Source of the DNA: Entophlyctis helioformis
Lineage: Eukaryota > Chytridiomycota > Chytridiomycetes > Chytridiales > Chytriomycetaceae
Direction of reading: 5' to 3'
Assembly (NCBI GenBank): GCA_025526915.1
Contig: JAHLKH010000436.1
Coordinates: 1 to 12,684, forward strand
Length of the DNA stretch: 12,684 nucleotides
A model generated the notes under the pieces. It was not told where the DNA came from. It was given only the letters and a program-made list of their open reading frames with translations, and did not search any database. Made by a program: the position numbers and the translations under genes. Shown here one piece after another: positions 1 through 7,663 of the stretch (its first letter is position 1; the number at the start of each line of letters is the position of its first letter).

Positions 1-934
1 CCACGAGTTGGACGCGTTGGGCGAGTTGGATGAGCGCGTCTGTGCGCGTCCACGGCGGCGGCTGCCACCCGCAGCAGCAGCAGCATGCGAGTCGACAGCA
101 GAGCCGTCGGCCAAGAGGCCCGACTCTGCCTCGTCGACAAGCTGGAGGGCCGAGGCCTGGTAGACGCGGGTCAGGGTCACGAGCAGGGCGACGAGCGACA
201 GTCGCACGACAAAGACGCAGAGGACGACGACGTCGAGCGGGGCGGCCAAGGGCGAGTCCGGCCGCGGGGCCACGATGAACATGCACCAGTTGTAGGCGCG
301 GACGGCCTCTGCGGCGAGGGCCAGCGACCAAAAGTGCTGCAGCACGGCCGGGATGCCGTGCACGAGCATGGAGCGGCGCCGACGTCGATGGTGACGCTGG
401 TGCAGATGCGGATGTTGCCGACGACAGCGGACAGCGAGGCGTAGGCGGGCGAGGGGATGCTGGGCGAGCCGCTGGGCGAGCGGCGGGCATAGTCGCGGGC
501 GTCCCAGGTGGCGACAAAGAAGACGACGGCGCAGGCGACGAGGCCAGGCAAAGGGCCAGCAGCACGTCGGCCAGCGTGCGGGCGGCCTTGGCGCGGGCGA
601 TGACGGTGACGGTGTCGGGATGGACGGCGAGGAAGAGGTCGGCCAGCAGGTCGGCGACGCAGGTGGCGAGCACGGCGGCCGAGAGCAGACGCGAGACGGC
701 CGAGAAGGTCTGCAGGTGCGACGCCGTGTAGGCGGGCACGGCGCGGCTCTGTGCGTGCGTGCGTGCGTGTGTGCGTGCGTCGTGTGCGTGCGTGTGTTCA
801 TATGCGTGCAAGCGACGGTCAGCAGGCGTCACGTGGAGGTGGTGGTGGTGGGCAGCCAGTAGGCAGCCAGTAGGCAGGCAAGGGGCAAGGCGAGAGGCAA
901 GGCGCCACCTGGTGCGGCAGCAGCGCAGCGGCCT

Positions 935-975
<41 letters not shown>

Positions 976-1238
976 TCGTCGTCGTCTGCATTGTCGCCGT
1001 GGCTGCCGTGGCCAGATACGGCGTGAGACACCGGGCGAGCGTCGGCGTGAGACACGGCGTGAGACACCGGGCGAGACAGGCGCAGGAAGCGCCGCAGCCA
1101 GCGCACGGAGCCGACGAGCACGGCGAGCAGCAGGACGGCGGCCAGCGCGGTGTCGAGGGCGCACGGCGCGATGCGGAAGTGGCTCCACAGCGGCGCCGGG
1201 CAGAAGGGCGCAGCCGCGGGAGGGGCGGGCGAGGGCAT
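1..1238 (-). CDS. 5' part of a polytopic membrane protein, TMD0-like (possible ABCC/MRP-type transporter), runs off the window
   Basis: Read on the minus strand. The first ATG (1238) begins MPSPAPPAAAPF, followed by a Trp/Cys-containing segment and a hydrophobic helix (LDTALAAVLLLAVLVGSV). Exon 1 is 909-1238 (110 codons, phase 0) and ends in an Asp/Ala repeat. A likely intron lies at 749-908 (CAG|GTGGCG ... CGCACAG|AGC). Exon 2 encodes about four more hydrophobic segments: LLSAAVLATCVADLL, GLVACAVVFFVATW, GIPAVLQHFWSLALAA and DVVVLCVFVVRLSLVALLV. Five helices followed by a polar linker is the layout of the TMD0-L0 region of long ABCC transporters. The core transmembrane and nucleotide-binding domains would lie beyond position 1, so the family call is an inference. 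Exon 2 stays open only if two apparent -1 frameshifts are allowed, near 548-556 and 369-380. It could be another multi-pass protein or a pseudogene. Confidence 0.4.
751..799. repeat. (GTGC)n simple repeat inside the transporter-like gene's intron
   Basis: Imperfect GTGC/GTGT tetranucleotide run. On the coding (minus) strand it reads (GCAC)n and ends directly at the proposed 3' splice site CACAG at 749-750, so it takes the place of a polypyrimidine tract. Confidence 0.8.
934..986. repeat. (GGCGTC)n/(GTC)n coding repeat
   Basis: Hexanucleotide GGCGTC repeats merging into GTC triplets. In the minus-strand frame of the membrane-protein gene this encodes a run of Asp followed by alternating Ala-Asp, an acidic low-complexity loop after the first membrane helix. 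It stays in frame. Confidence 0.75.
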
Positions 1239-1547
1239 GCGGCGGCTGGTTGGCGGTTGAAGTTGGCTTGTTGGTGGATGTGCGGGAAAGCCGCGGGCAC
1301 ACGCGCAGGGGCAGCAAGGGTCGCTGCCACCGGCAGCCAGCCAGCCGCGTCTGTAAAAGCAGCACTTGTTTGTGGTGGTGCACTCGACACTCGATACACG
1401 AACAACTTCTGCTACAACAACTGGAAGAACAGTCACAGGGACAACAACAACAACAACTAGAAGAACAGCATCAGGTCGTTTGGACGCGTGCACAAAATCA
1501 CAGCTTCATTCACATGCGCGGCCGGTGACGGGGCGTCAGCAGGCGGC
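1239..1547. other. Intergenic region between the transporter-like 5' end and the LRR-A 3' end
   Basis: About 310 bp holding the 5' flank of the minus-strand membrane-protein gene and the 3' flank of LRR-A. No TATA box is clear. It contains CAA-rich low-complexity sequence around 1441-1470 and an imperfect direct repeat (GTTCTTCTAGTTGTTGT and GTTCTTCCAGTTGTTGT on the minus strand). No AATAAA is seen downstream of LRR-A. The minus-strand reading frame is open through much of it, but the Val/Pro-rich product looks non-coding. Confidence 0.5.
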
Positions 1548-2379
1548 TTAGAGAGCGAGGGCAGCGACACCGGCAGCGAGCAGGGCGGCAACCGACGTGC
1601 CAAAGGCAGACGCGCCAGACACAATCGGGGCATCGCCGTACGTGGCCTTGTCGTCCTTGGCAGCAGGGGTCTCCTCGGCAGCGGGGGTCTCCTTGTAGTA
1701 GCCGGGAGCAGCGGGCTTGGGCGACTTCTTGTCGTCCTTCTTGGTGGGGTAGGCGGGGTAAGCAGGCTTGTAGGCGGGCTTCTTGTCGTCGGCGTCGTAG
1801 CCGTACGAGGGCAGCTCGGGCTCAACGGGGGTCGGGGCAGGGGTGCCGTAGGGCTTGTCAGCGGGAACGGTGGTGGCGACGTAGGGCTTGTCGGCAGCAG
1901 CGGTGGTGGCGACCACGACGGGGACGGTGGTGGCGGGAGCAACAGGGACGGTGGTCGTGGGGAGGGCGGGGAGGGCCGAGCAGAGCACGGTGACACCGCA
2001 GGCGGGCTTCTGGCCGTCGGCGAGGCAGAGGCGGGGAGCAGCCGACGTGCAGACCTCGATGGTGGCGGGCAGGGCAGGGAGCGCGCCGTCGAACGCGGTG
2101 CCGTCAAGCACGAGGTACTTAAGCGAGGCGGCGGTGAAGGCGGGCACGGGGCCGGTCAGCTTGGTGTTGGACAGGTTGATGCCGACAATCGACTTGAGGC
2201 CAGCGAGGCCGGCGGGGAGGGCGCCGGTGAAGTCGTTGCCGTTGAGCGTGCTGGCGTTGATACGATGGCGGTGGTGGTCGCGGTGATGGTGCACAGGCGT
2301 GTCAGCGGCGATATTCTGGCAATTCTGCCGCGTGCAAGGCTGCGTGGGTGGGCTCGCACCAACGGCGAGGAGATGGACG

Positions 2380-2412
<33 letters not shown>

Positions 2413-2876
2413 TAACGCTCGCTACTCACAGCTGCTCGAGGGCGGCGAGGCTGGCAAGGCTGGCGGGGATGGCGCCAGAGAGCTTGTTGTTGCCGAGGGC
2501 AAGGTCCTGGAGACCGGCGAGCGAGCCAATGTCGGCGGGGAGCGAGCCAGTGAGCTCGTTCTTCTGGAGGTACAGCTGCTGGAGGGCAGTCAGCTTGGTG
2601 ATGGTGGCCGGGAAGGCGGTCTTGAGGGCCTTGCCGGAGAGGTCACTGGAGGTCGGCGGTCACAGCCAAGCAGGCAGGCATAGGCAGGCAGGCAGGCAGG
2701 CGTGTGAGCAACAGGCGTCCGCCAGATGAGCCGAAGCGAGAGGCGGGCGGCACTCACAGCTGGGTGATGCGGTTGTCCGTGCAGATGATGCTCTCGTGGG
2801 TGCAGCAGTCGGCACCGAACGTGACGGACGGGAAGGCAGCAGCGACAACAGGGCAGTCAACAGAGACGGCAGACAT
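1548..2876 (-). CDS. LRR-A: leucine-rich-repeat protein with Pro/Thr/Lys-rich stalk and hydrophobic C-terminal tail
   Basis: Exons on the minus strand are 2758-2876, 2430-2645 and 1548-2250. Both introns (2646-2757 and 2251-2429) start GTGAGT, end CAG and are phase 2. The sum is 1038 nt, 345 residues plus TAA. The ATG at 2876 follows a TATA box by about 60 nt. Residues 1-40 form an N-terminal cap with Cys near 8, 24, 25 and 32 (GADCC). Exon 2 encodes exactly 72 residues, three plant-type 24-residue LRRs such as LQQLYLQKNELTGSLPADIG. Exon 3 adds two more repeats, a four-Cys cap (EVCTS...CGVTVLC), a short Thr/Val/Pro stretch, a Tyr/Lys/Pro stalk (DDKKSPKPAAPGYYKETP) and a hydrophobic end (SVAALLAAGVAALAL). 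The tail suggests GPI or tail anchoring and a binding role at a membrane, but the ligand is unknown. There is no N-terminal signal peptide. It is a paralogue of the gene at 5396-6989. Confidence 0.88.
2381..2411. repeat. (AGGC)n tetranucleotide repeat in LRR-A intron 2
   Basis: Seven perfect AGGC units plus a partial one. It lies just inside the intron, about 20 nt from the 5' splice site on the minus strand. Confidence 0.9.
2671..2701. repeat. (CAGG)n tetranucleotide repeats in LRR-A intron 1
   Basis: Two adjacent runs of the same CAGG/AGGC unit (2671-2679 and 2682-2701), 26 nt from the proposed 3' splice site on the minus strand. It is the same repeat unit as in intron 2. Confidence 0.85.
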
Positions 2877-2936
2877 CTTTCTAGAGTGTTTAGAGGAGTG
2901 TTGGGATGGCGGCAACTGCGGGGCGGGCAGCCGCTG

Positions 2937-2946
2937 GTTTATAAAC
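2937..2946 (-). promoter_or_regulatory. TATA box of LRR-A
   Basis: The palindromic sequence GTTTATAAAC lies about 60-70 nt upstream of the LRR-A ATG. Spacing fits a TATA element with a short 5' UTR. The paralogue has a TATA-like element at a similar distance. Confidence 0.6.
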
Positions 2947-3672
2947 AGGGGCGGCCGGCTTGTGTGCCGTGTGGAGCAGAGCCGTGTGACGAGGCTCGCA
3001 CCACGCGGGTTGGACTCGTGTGCGAGGAGCGTGGAGGGTGGCCCCCGTCCAATTTTGCCTTTTATGGAAAGATTTGTGCGCTCGCTCGCGTGGCTGCCGC
3101 GTGGACAGACACGCGCTTGACACAAATTCGCTTGCTCTCCTTCAAGTCTTTGCTGCGCTGCGGCGTTTTATGTGTGTCAGTGCGCTGCTGTGTGATGTGC
3201 GTTGATGTGTGCTTGTGTCAGCGCCGCAAGGAGGAAAGAAGCTGTGGTTGTGTGTTGGTGAGTGTGTTGTTGGCAGGACGTCGCTCGCCTGCCAGTCATC
3301 CGCAGCAGCTGGAACCAGCGTGTGTGGGGATGACGGCGCCAGTGGCCACAGAAGATGCGATGCGCAGTGGCCGTGGGCGGTTTGCAGCGATCCTCGGTCT
3401 GCTTCTGCCGTCCATGCCGCCAAGAACGCTCGCTCGCTGGCCGCTGCAGGTCGTGGCTGGTGGCTGCACTGTTGTGTGTCTGCACAGCTGCACGGCTGCA
3501 CGAGTCGCAGTGTTCCTGTCGGTGTGCTCTCTGCTTTGGCCGTCGGCCAGCGCCACCGTCGCCACATCTATTGGCGCATGATCGAACCCTTTGGACGCGT
3601 CGTGTCGGTTTCCCTTTCGTCCCCAAACACAACAAAGACACACACAAGCACAAGCACACAAGACACGAGCAT
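2947..3672. other. Divergent intergenic region between LRR-A and the TRF4-like gene
   Basis: About 725 bp with no convincing gene. Several open frames occur on both strands but have low-complexity or Cys/Arg-rich products. The part from about 3288 to 3565 resembles the 5' flank of LRR-B (see the repeat entry). It carries CCACGCGG at 3001 and CCGCGTGG at 3097. The last 60 nt before the ATG at 3673 are A/C-rich (ACACAAGCACAAGC), as expected for a 5' UTR. Confidence 0.6.
3288..3565. repeat. Duplicated 5' flank, copy 1 (upstream of LRR-A)
   Basis: It shares an ordered series of blocks with 7343-7612: GTCGCTCGCC, CTGCCAGTCA, GCGCCAGTGG, TTGCAGCGATCC, AACGCTCGCT, TGTGTCTGC-type blocks and CGTCGGCCAG. 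Order and spacing match, so this is homology and not chance. Both copies sit upstream of paralogous LRR genes in the same orientation. Length differences between blocks show indels. Confidence 0.75.
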
Positions 3673-5217
3673 ATGAGCGCCGAGATGTTTCCTTGCAAGT
3701 TTGAGCCCCTCGACACGGTCGACTACCTGGCCGATGCGTCCGCACCGCCCGCCAAGCGGCTCGCAACGCCTCGCAACGCCCTGGCGCTGCAGACAGCGGT
3801 TGCCCCAGCAACGAACCCAACCACCGCTTCGTCCACGTCCACGGCCATGCCGTCAGCCGACAGCAAACCGCCGCCCCGCCCGACTGACGATGCCATGTTC
3901 CTGACGCAGCTGACGCACGACCTGATGGCGCTGTCGAGCGACCTGGCCCCGAGCGTGCCCGAGACGGCGCTCGTCCGCTGGCTGACGGGTGTCGTGTCAG
4001 CCGTGTGCCGCTCGTCGCTGGCGACCACGGGCCTGCACGTGGCCATGGTCGGCTCCGTGCGGTGCGGCACTGCGTTGACGGGCGACGGCGACGATGTGAA
4101 TCTGAGCGTGGAGCTGCCGGCGCGGTCGCTGCCGACGCGTGCCAAGGTGGACGCGTGGGGCAACCGGTCGGACGTGGAGGTGCTCGTGCGCGTGAGCCGG
4201 CGGCTGCGCGAGCAGGTGTGGGTAGATGGCCGGTCGGTTGTCTTGACGATGCCGTCGTCGTTGTCGGTGGCGTCGGTGGCGTCGGCTGCTGTTACAGACG
4301 CGACAGACGCTTCGGCGGCGGAAGCTGGCCCGCGACTGACGTGGGAGACGAGCGCGCTGCTTGGTTGCAGAGTGTCCATGAGTCTGACGGCGTTTGATCA
4401 GACGAGTGTGGATCGCTCTGCGCTGTGTGTCGAGTGGACGCGCGTGTATGAGCAGTCTGCGCCGCTGGTGCTACTCATCAAGGCGCTGCTGAGACAGCAC
4501 GGTCTGCATCGTCGTGCGCTTGCTGGTGCTCGTGCGGGCTCGGGTTCAAGTGGCGGCGACGGGCTGAGTGGGTACGCGTTGCTCAACATGGTCGTGGCTG
4601 TGATCCTGAGAGTCAGAGAGGGGTCACGCTCGGCGCTGCGCACGATGCTCGGCCCGCTGTTTCTGGATTTCCTCAAGTTCTACGGCTGGGAACACGACTA
4701 TGGCCGCCATGCGATTGCGCTGCGTCGGACGGCGTCGCCATGGCAGCCCCTCACTGCGTTTATCATTGACCGACCCGATGCTCCAGCACACGGCACGCAG
4801 GGCACACACGGGGGCGTGGGCACTCGCGAGTATCCGATCAACCTGGCGAGGGCAGACCAAGCGAGCAGGGGCAGCAGCAGCAGCAGCAGCAGCAACGGCC
4901 TCACGCTCTTTATCAGCGACCCGCTGCAGTTTGGCACGAACATTGCAGCGAGCACCACACGCGTGCATGACATGCGCCGCGTGTTCCGCGACGTGTACAG
5001 CCGGATTGTGCAGTCGTCGCGGCTGTTTAGCGTGTCGCCGTGGACCGACTCTGTGCTCGCTGGCGCCATCCGCCGCGGCACGGGGCATGCCGACCAACGC
5101 CGCGCCATTGCCGCAACGTGGGAGCGTGTCCAGCACACACGGACGATTCTTGAGAAGCGATGCGGCCCTGGCTATGTGACTGTCAACGACATGCTGCGCG
5201 TCATGTCGCGTTGGTAG
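3673..5217 (+). CDS. TRF4/Cid1-like noncanonical poly(A)/nucleotidyltransferase homologue with degenerate catalytic site
   Basis: Single exon of 514 residues. The ATG at 3673 (MSAEMFPCKF) is preceded by an A/C-rich leader. After a disordered Pro/Ser/Thr N-terminus comes the nucleotidyltransferase signature VGSVRCGTALTG (G127-S128). Then follow the PAP-associated domain (GDGLSGYALLNMV, about 295-307; FLDFLKFYGWEHDYGRHAI, about 330-348) and the terminal IxDP motif with downstream helix (LFISDPLQFGTNIAAS, from about 412). That order is typical of TRF4/5 (PAPD5/7) enzymes, which add A tails to nuclear RNAs for exosome decay. In the active site, the strand expected to carry DxD reads DDVNLSV (D141, N143), although D138/D140 is another register. 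The strand expected to carry the third Asp reads CRVSMSL (232-238) with none. It may therefore be inactive or a scaffold. Seven AGC codons (about 401-407) form a Ser run before the last motif. Confidence 0.8.
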   Translation: MSAEMFPCKFEPLDTVDYLADASAPPAKRLATPRNALALQTAVAPATNPTTASSTSTAMPSADSKPPPRPTDDAMFLTQLTHDLMALSSDLAPSVPETALVRWLTGVVSAVCRSSLATTGLHVAMVGSVRCGTALTGDGDDVNLSVELPARSLPTRAKVDAWGNRSDVEVLVRVSRRLREQVWVDGRSVVLTMPSSLSVASVASAAVTDATDASAAEAGPRLTWETSALLGCRVSMSLTAFDQTSVDRSALCVEWTRVYEQSAPLVLLIKALLRQHGLHRRALAGARAGSGSSGGDGLSGYALLNMVVAVILRVREGSRSALRTMLGPLFLDFLKFYGWEHDYGRHAIALRRTASPWQPLTAFIIDRPDAPAHGTQGTHGGVGTREYPINLARADQASRGSSSSSSSNGLTLFISDPLQFGTNIAASTTRVHDMRRVFRDVYSRIVQSSRLFSVSPWTDSVLAGAIRRGTGHADQRRAIAATWERVQHTRTILEKRCGPGYVTVNDMLRVMSRW

Positions 5218-5395
5218 TGCCTCATGCGAGACGACTATCGAACAGCAGTGAACAAACAAGAGCCAGCACGGTGGAAACGACCATTGTGAAGAGACACATC
5301 CAACCACGCGTTCAGCGATCCACAACCAACCAACAGCTATAAAAGCAGGAGTGAGCGAACAAAACAATGTTTTATTGGACAAGGTCTAGACACGC
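5218..5395. other. Convergent 3' intergenic region (TRF4-like / LRR-B)
   Basis: 178 bp between two stop codons facing each other. It is locally A-rich on the plus strand, including CTATAAAAGC at 5337-5346, which is more likely 3'-end sequence of the TRF4-like transcript than a promoter. The LRR-B polyadenylation signal lies in its right part. Confidence 0.6.
5371..5376 (-). terminator. AATAAA polyadenylation signal for LRR-B
   Basis: The minus strand reads AATAAA 20 nt after the LRR-B TAA, with a GT-rich stretch (TTGTTTTG) following, as in canonical eukaryotic 3'-end signals. Confidence 0.65.
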
Positions 5396-6989
5396 TTAGA
5401 AGGCAAGGGCGGCGATACCAGCAGCGAGCATGGCAACAACCGACGAGCCGAAAGCAGAGGCGGACGAGAGGATGGGCGAGTCACCCTCCTTGTACGAGCC
5501 CTCGGGAGCAGGGGTCTCCTCGGGAGCGGGGGTCTCCTTGTAGTAGCCAGGGGCAGCGGGCTTGGGCGACTTCTTGTCGTCCTTCTTGGTGGGGTAGGTG
5601 GGCTTGTAGCCGGGGTAAGCGGGCTTGTTGCCGGGCTTCTTGTCGTCGGCGTCGTAGCCGTACGAGGGAAGCTCGGGCTCAACAGGGGTCGGGGCAGGGG
5701 TGCCGTAGGGCTTGTCAGCGGGGACGGTGGTGGCGACAGCAGGGACAGTGGTGGCGGGAGCAGCAGGGACGGTAGTGGTCACGCCGGGAACGACAACAGG
5801 GGCGGTGGTGGCCTTGGCAGCGGTGGTGGTGGTGCCAGGAGCAACAGCAGGGACGGTGGTGGTGGTGCCAGGGACGACAACGGGCACAGTGGTGGTGGTG
5901 CCAGGGACGACAACGGGGACGGTGGTGGTCTTGGCAGCGGTGGTGGTCGTGGGGGGAACGACAACGGGGACAGTGGTGGTGGTGGCCACGACCGTGGTGG
6001 TCTTGGCAGCAGTGGTGGTGGTCGAGGCGACGTCGCCAGATGCGCAGACCTTGGTCACACCGCAGACGGTGGTGCCAGCAGCCACACAGGCGTTGGCGGC
6101 GTTGGCAGCCGTGCAGACCTCGACGGTGGTGGGCAGGGCCGGGAGGGAGGTGAAGCCGGTGCCGTCAATGAGGAGGTACTTGAGCGAGGCGGCGGTGAAG
6201 GCGGGCAGGGGGCCAGACAGCTTGGTGTTGGACAGGTTGATGCCCGTGACGGCCTTGAGGTTGGCGAACTCGGCGGGGAGCGGGCCCGAGAAGTCGTTGC
6301 CGTTGAGCGTGCTGGCGGGTGCAAGAAGGTGCAGTCATGTTGGTGCACAGGCGGGCGGCGGCAGGCGGCAGGCCGAGATGGTGCACAGGCAGGCGGGCAC
6401 GCGTGTCAGCTCGAGGGCGGAAAAGGCGTTTTGCCGCAGCACCTTGCCAAGCCGATCGCGCACACGGCGGCCACGGCGGCGAAAATGGGCAAGGCGAGCA
6501 GGAGTGCAGGCAAGGCAGGCAAGAGCGAGAGCAAGAGGGAGACGTACAGCTGCTCAAGGAGGGCGAGCTTGCCAAAGTCGGCGGGGATGGCGCCAGAGAG
6601 CTTGTTGCCAGAGAGCGAAAAGTCCTGGAGCTTGACGAGCGAGCCAATGTCGGTGGGCAGCGAGCCGGTGAACTGGTTGCCGGCAAGGTAGAGCTGCTGG
6701 AGGCCGGTGAGCTGGCTAATGGTGGCGGGGAAGACACCCGACTTGTTCTGGCCGGTGAGGTCGCTGTGGAGGGGAAGCAGGCGAAGGTGCAGGAGCAGGC
6801 GGGCGGTGTGTCAGCAAGCGGGCGGGCGGGCGGGCGGGCGGCAAGGTGCACCGACGCAGATACGGGCGAGACTCACAGCTGGGTGACACGGCCGGCGTCA
6901 CAGAGGACAAACTCGGAGGTGCAGCAGTCGGCGCCGAACGAGACGGACGGGAAGCCAGCAGTGAGGATAGCGCAGTCAGCAGAGGCCAT
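5396..6989 (-). CDS. LRR-B: leucine-rich-repeat protein with expanded Thr/Val/Pro mucin-like stalk and hydrophobic C-terminal tail
   Basis: Exons on the minus strand are 6877-6989, 6548-6763 and 5396-6311. Introns 6764-6876 (GTGAGT...ACAG) and 6312-6547 (GTACGT...CCAG) are phase 2, at the same places as in LRR-A, and exon 2 is again 216 nt. The total is 1245 nt, 414 residues. The ATG at 6989 has an in-frame TAA directly before it, so the N-terminus cannot be extended without an upstream exon. Order of parts: Cys cap (FGADCCTSEFVLC), about five 24-residue LRRs (LQQLYLAGNQFTGSLPTDIG), four-Cys cap (EVCTA...CGVTKVC), about 90 residues of repeats of the type TTTTVPVVVPG, the Tyr/Lys/Pro stalk shared with LRR-A, and tail SSVVAMLAAGIAALAF. 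The Thr-rich region is a likely O-glycosylation target. Function beyond a probable membrane-linked binding protein is unknown. Confidence 0.88.
6820..6839. repeat. (GGGC)5 tetranucleotide repeat in LRR-B intron 1
   Basis: Five perfect GGGC units within the 113-nt intron. Intron 1 of LRR-A carries (CAGG)n at the equivalent place, so both first introns hold a tetranucleotide repeat of different sequence. Confidence 0.85.
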
Positions 6990-7040
6990 TTAGGAAGTGT
7001 ATGAGAGGGGATGCCGGCAAGGGCAGCGGCGACAGGCCCA

Positions 7041-7050
7041 GCTATTTAAC
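7041..7050 (-). promoter_or_regulatory. TATA-like element of LRR-B
   Basis: The minus strand reads GTTAAATAGC about 52-61 nt upstream of the LRR-B ATG, matching the position of the LRR-A TATA box. The sequence is weaker than a consensus TATAAA. Confidence 0.45.
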
Positions 7051-7342
7051 GGAGCCGCCTCCTCGCCCTCATCTGCTGCCATCGCACGCACAACCCATGA
7101 CTTGAAACGACCGCGTGGTTGGCCGCGCGTGCACCGAGGAGGCCACGCGGTGGCCGCGTGAAAAACGGGAGAAATATTGCCAAAAATGCGCAAATGGGTG
7201 GCTCGCCACGTGGAGCAGCAGCATGGCCGGGCTGGGCCATGCTGTGTGTGCGCGACAATTTGCAGTGTGATTCACCCGCACGCAGGAGCAAGGAGTGCTG
7301 TGTGTGTGTGTGCGCGCTGCTGATTGTGGCCGATAGCGCTGT

Positions 7343-7612
7343 CCAGGTGTCGCTCGCCCGCCCGCCCGCCTGCCAGTCAGCCGGCAGCGCAGTCCAGGTG
7401 TTGGTTAGCAGCAGCAAGCGTGCGTGGGCATGCCGGCGCCAGTGGTCGTGTTGGCGTTCTTGCAGCGATCCACGGCATGTTGCTGTCGCCCATGCTGCCA
7501 CGAACGCTCGCTTGCAGGCAGGTGAGACTGCACTGCTGCGTGTCTGCCGATCCAAGCTGCACGCTCGCTGGCGGCTGCAGTGTGCTCGCTGCTCCGACGT
7601 CGGCCAGATCGA
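7343..7612. repeat. Duplicated 5' flank, copy 2 (upstream of LRR-B)
   Basis: Counterpart of 3288-3565, with the same ordered blocks (GTCGCTCGCC, CTGCCAGTCA, GCGCCAGTGG, TTGCAGCGATCC, AACGCTCGCT, CGTCGGCCAG). It includes an inserted CCCG-type tetranucleotide run near 7356-7370. With LRR-B this makes a duplicated unit of about 2 kb. No convincing gene lies in 7051-7663. The octamers CCGCGTGG (7111) and CCACGCGG (7143) also occur upstream of LRR-A. Confidence 0.75.
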
Positions 7613-7663
7613 GTGGCAGGATCGAGTAGCCCCGTCAAGGATCCTGCCCGCCTTGTGCTGCCC

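Noticed and set aside
819..1493. Extending the membrane-protein N-terminus upstream to the codon at 1493
   Set aside because: The extra residues are Val-rich then Cys-rich repeat-derived sequence without conservation signal. The ATG at 1238 directly precedes the first membrane helix.
1476..3600. Identical 11-mer TTTGGACGCGT at 1476-1486 and 3590-3600, near both ends of the LRR-A unit
   Set aside because: Many shared 11-mers are expected in 12.7 kb of GC-rich DNA, and there is no counterpart around LRR-B.
5337..5346. CTATAAAAGC as a TATA box
   Set aside because: It lies between two convergent stop codons with no gene starting downstream.
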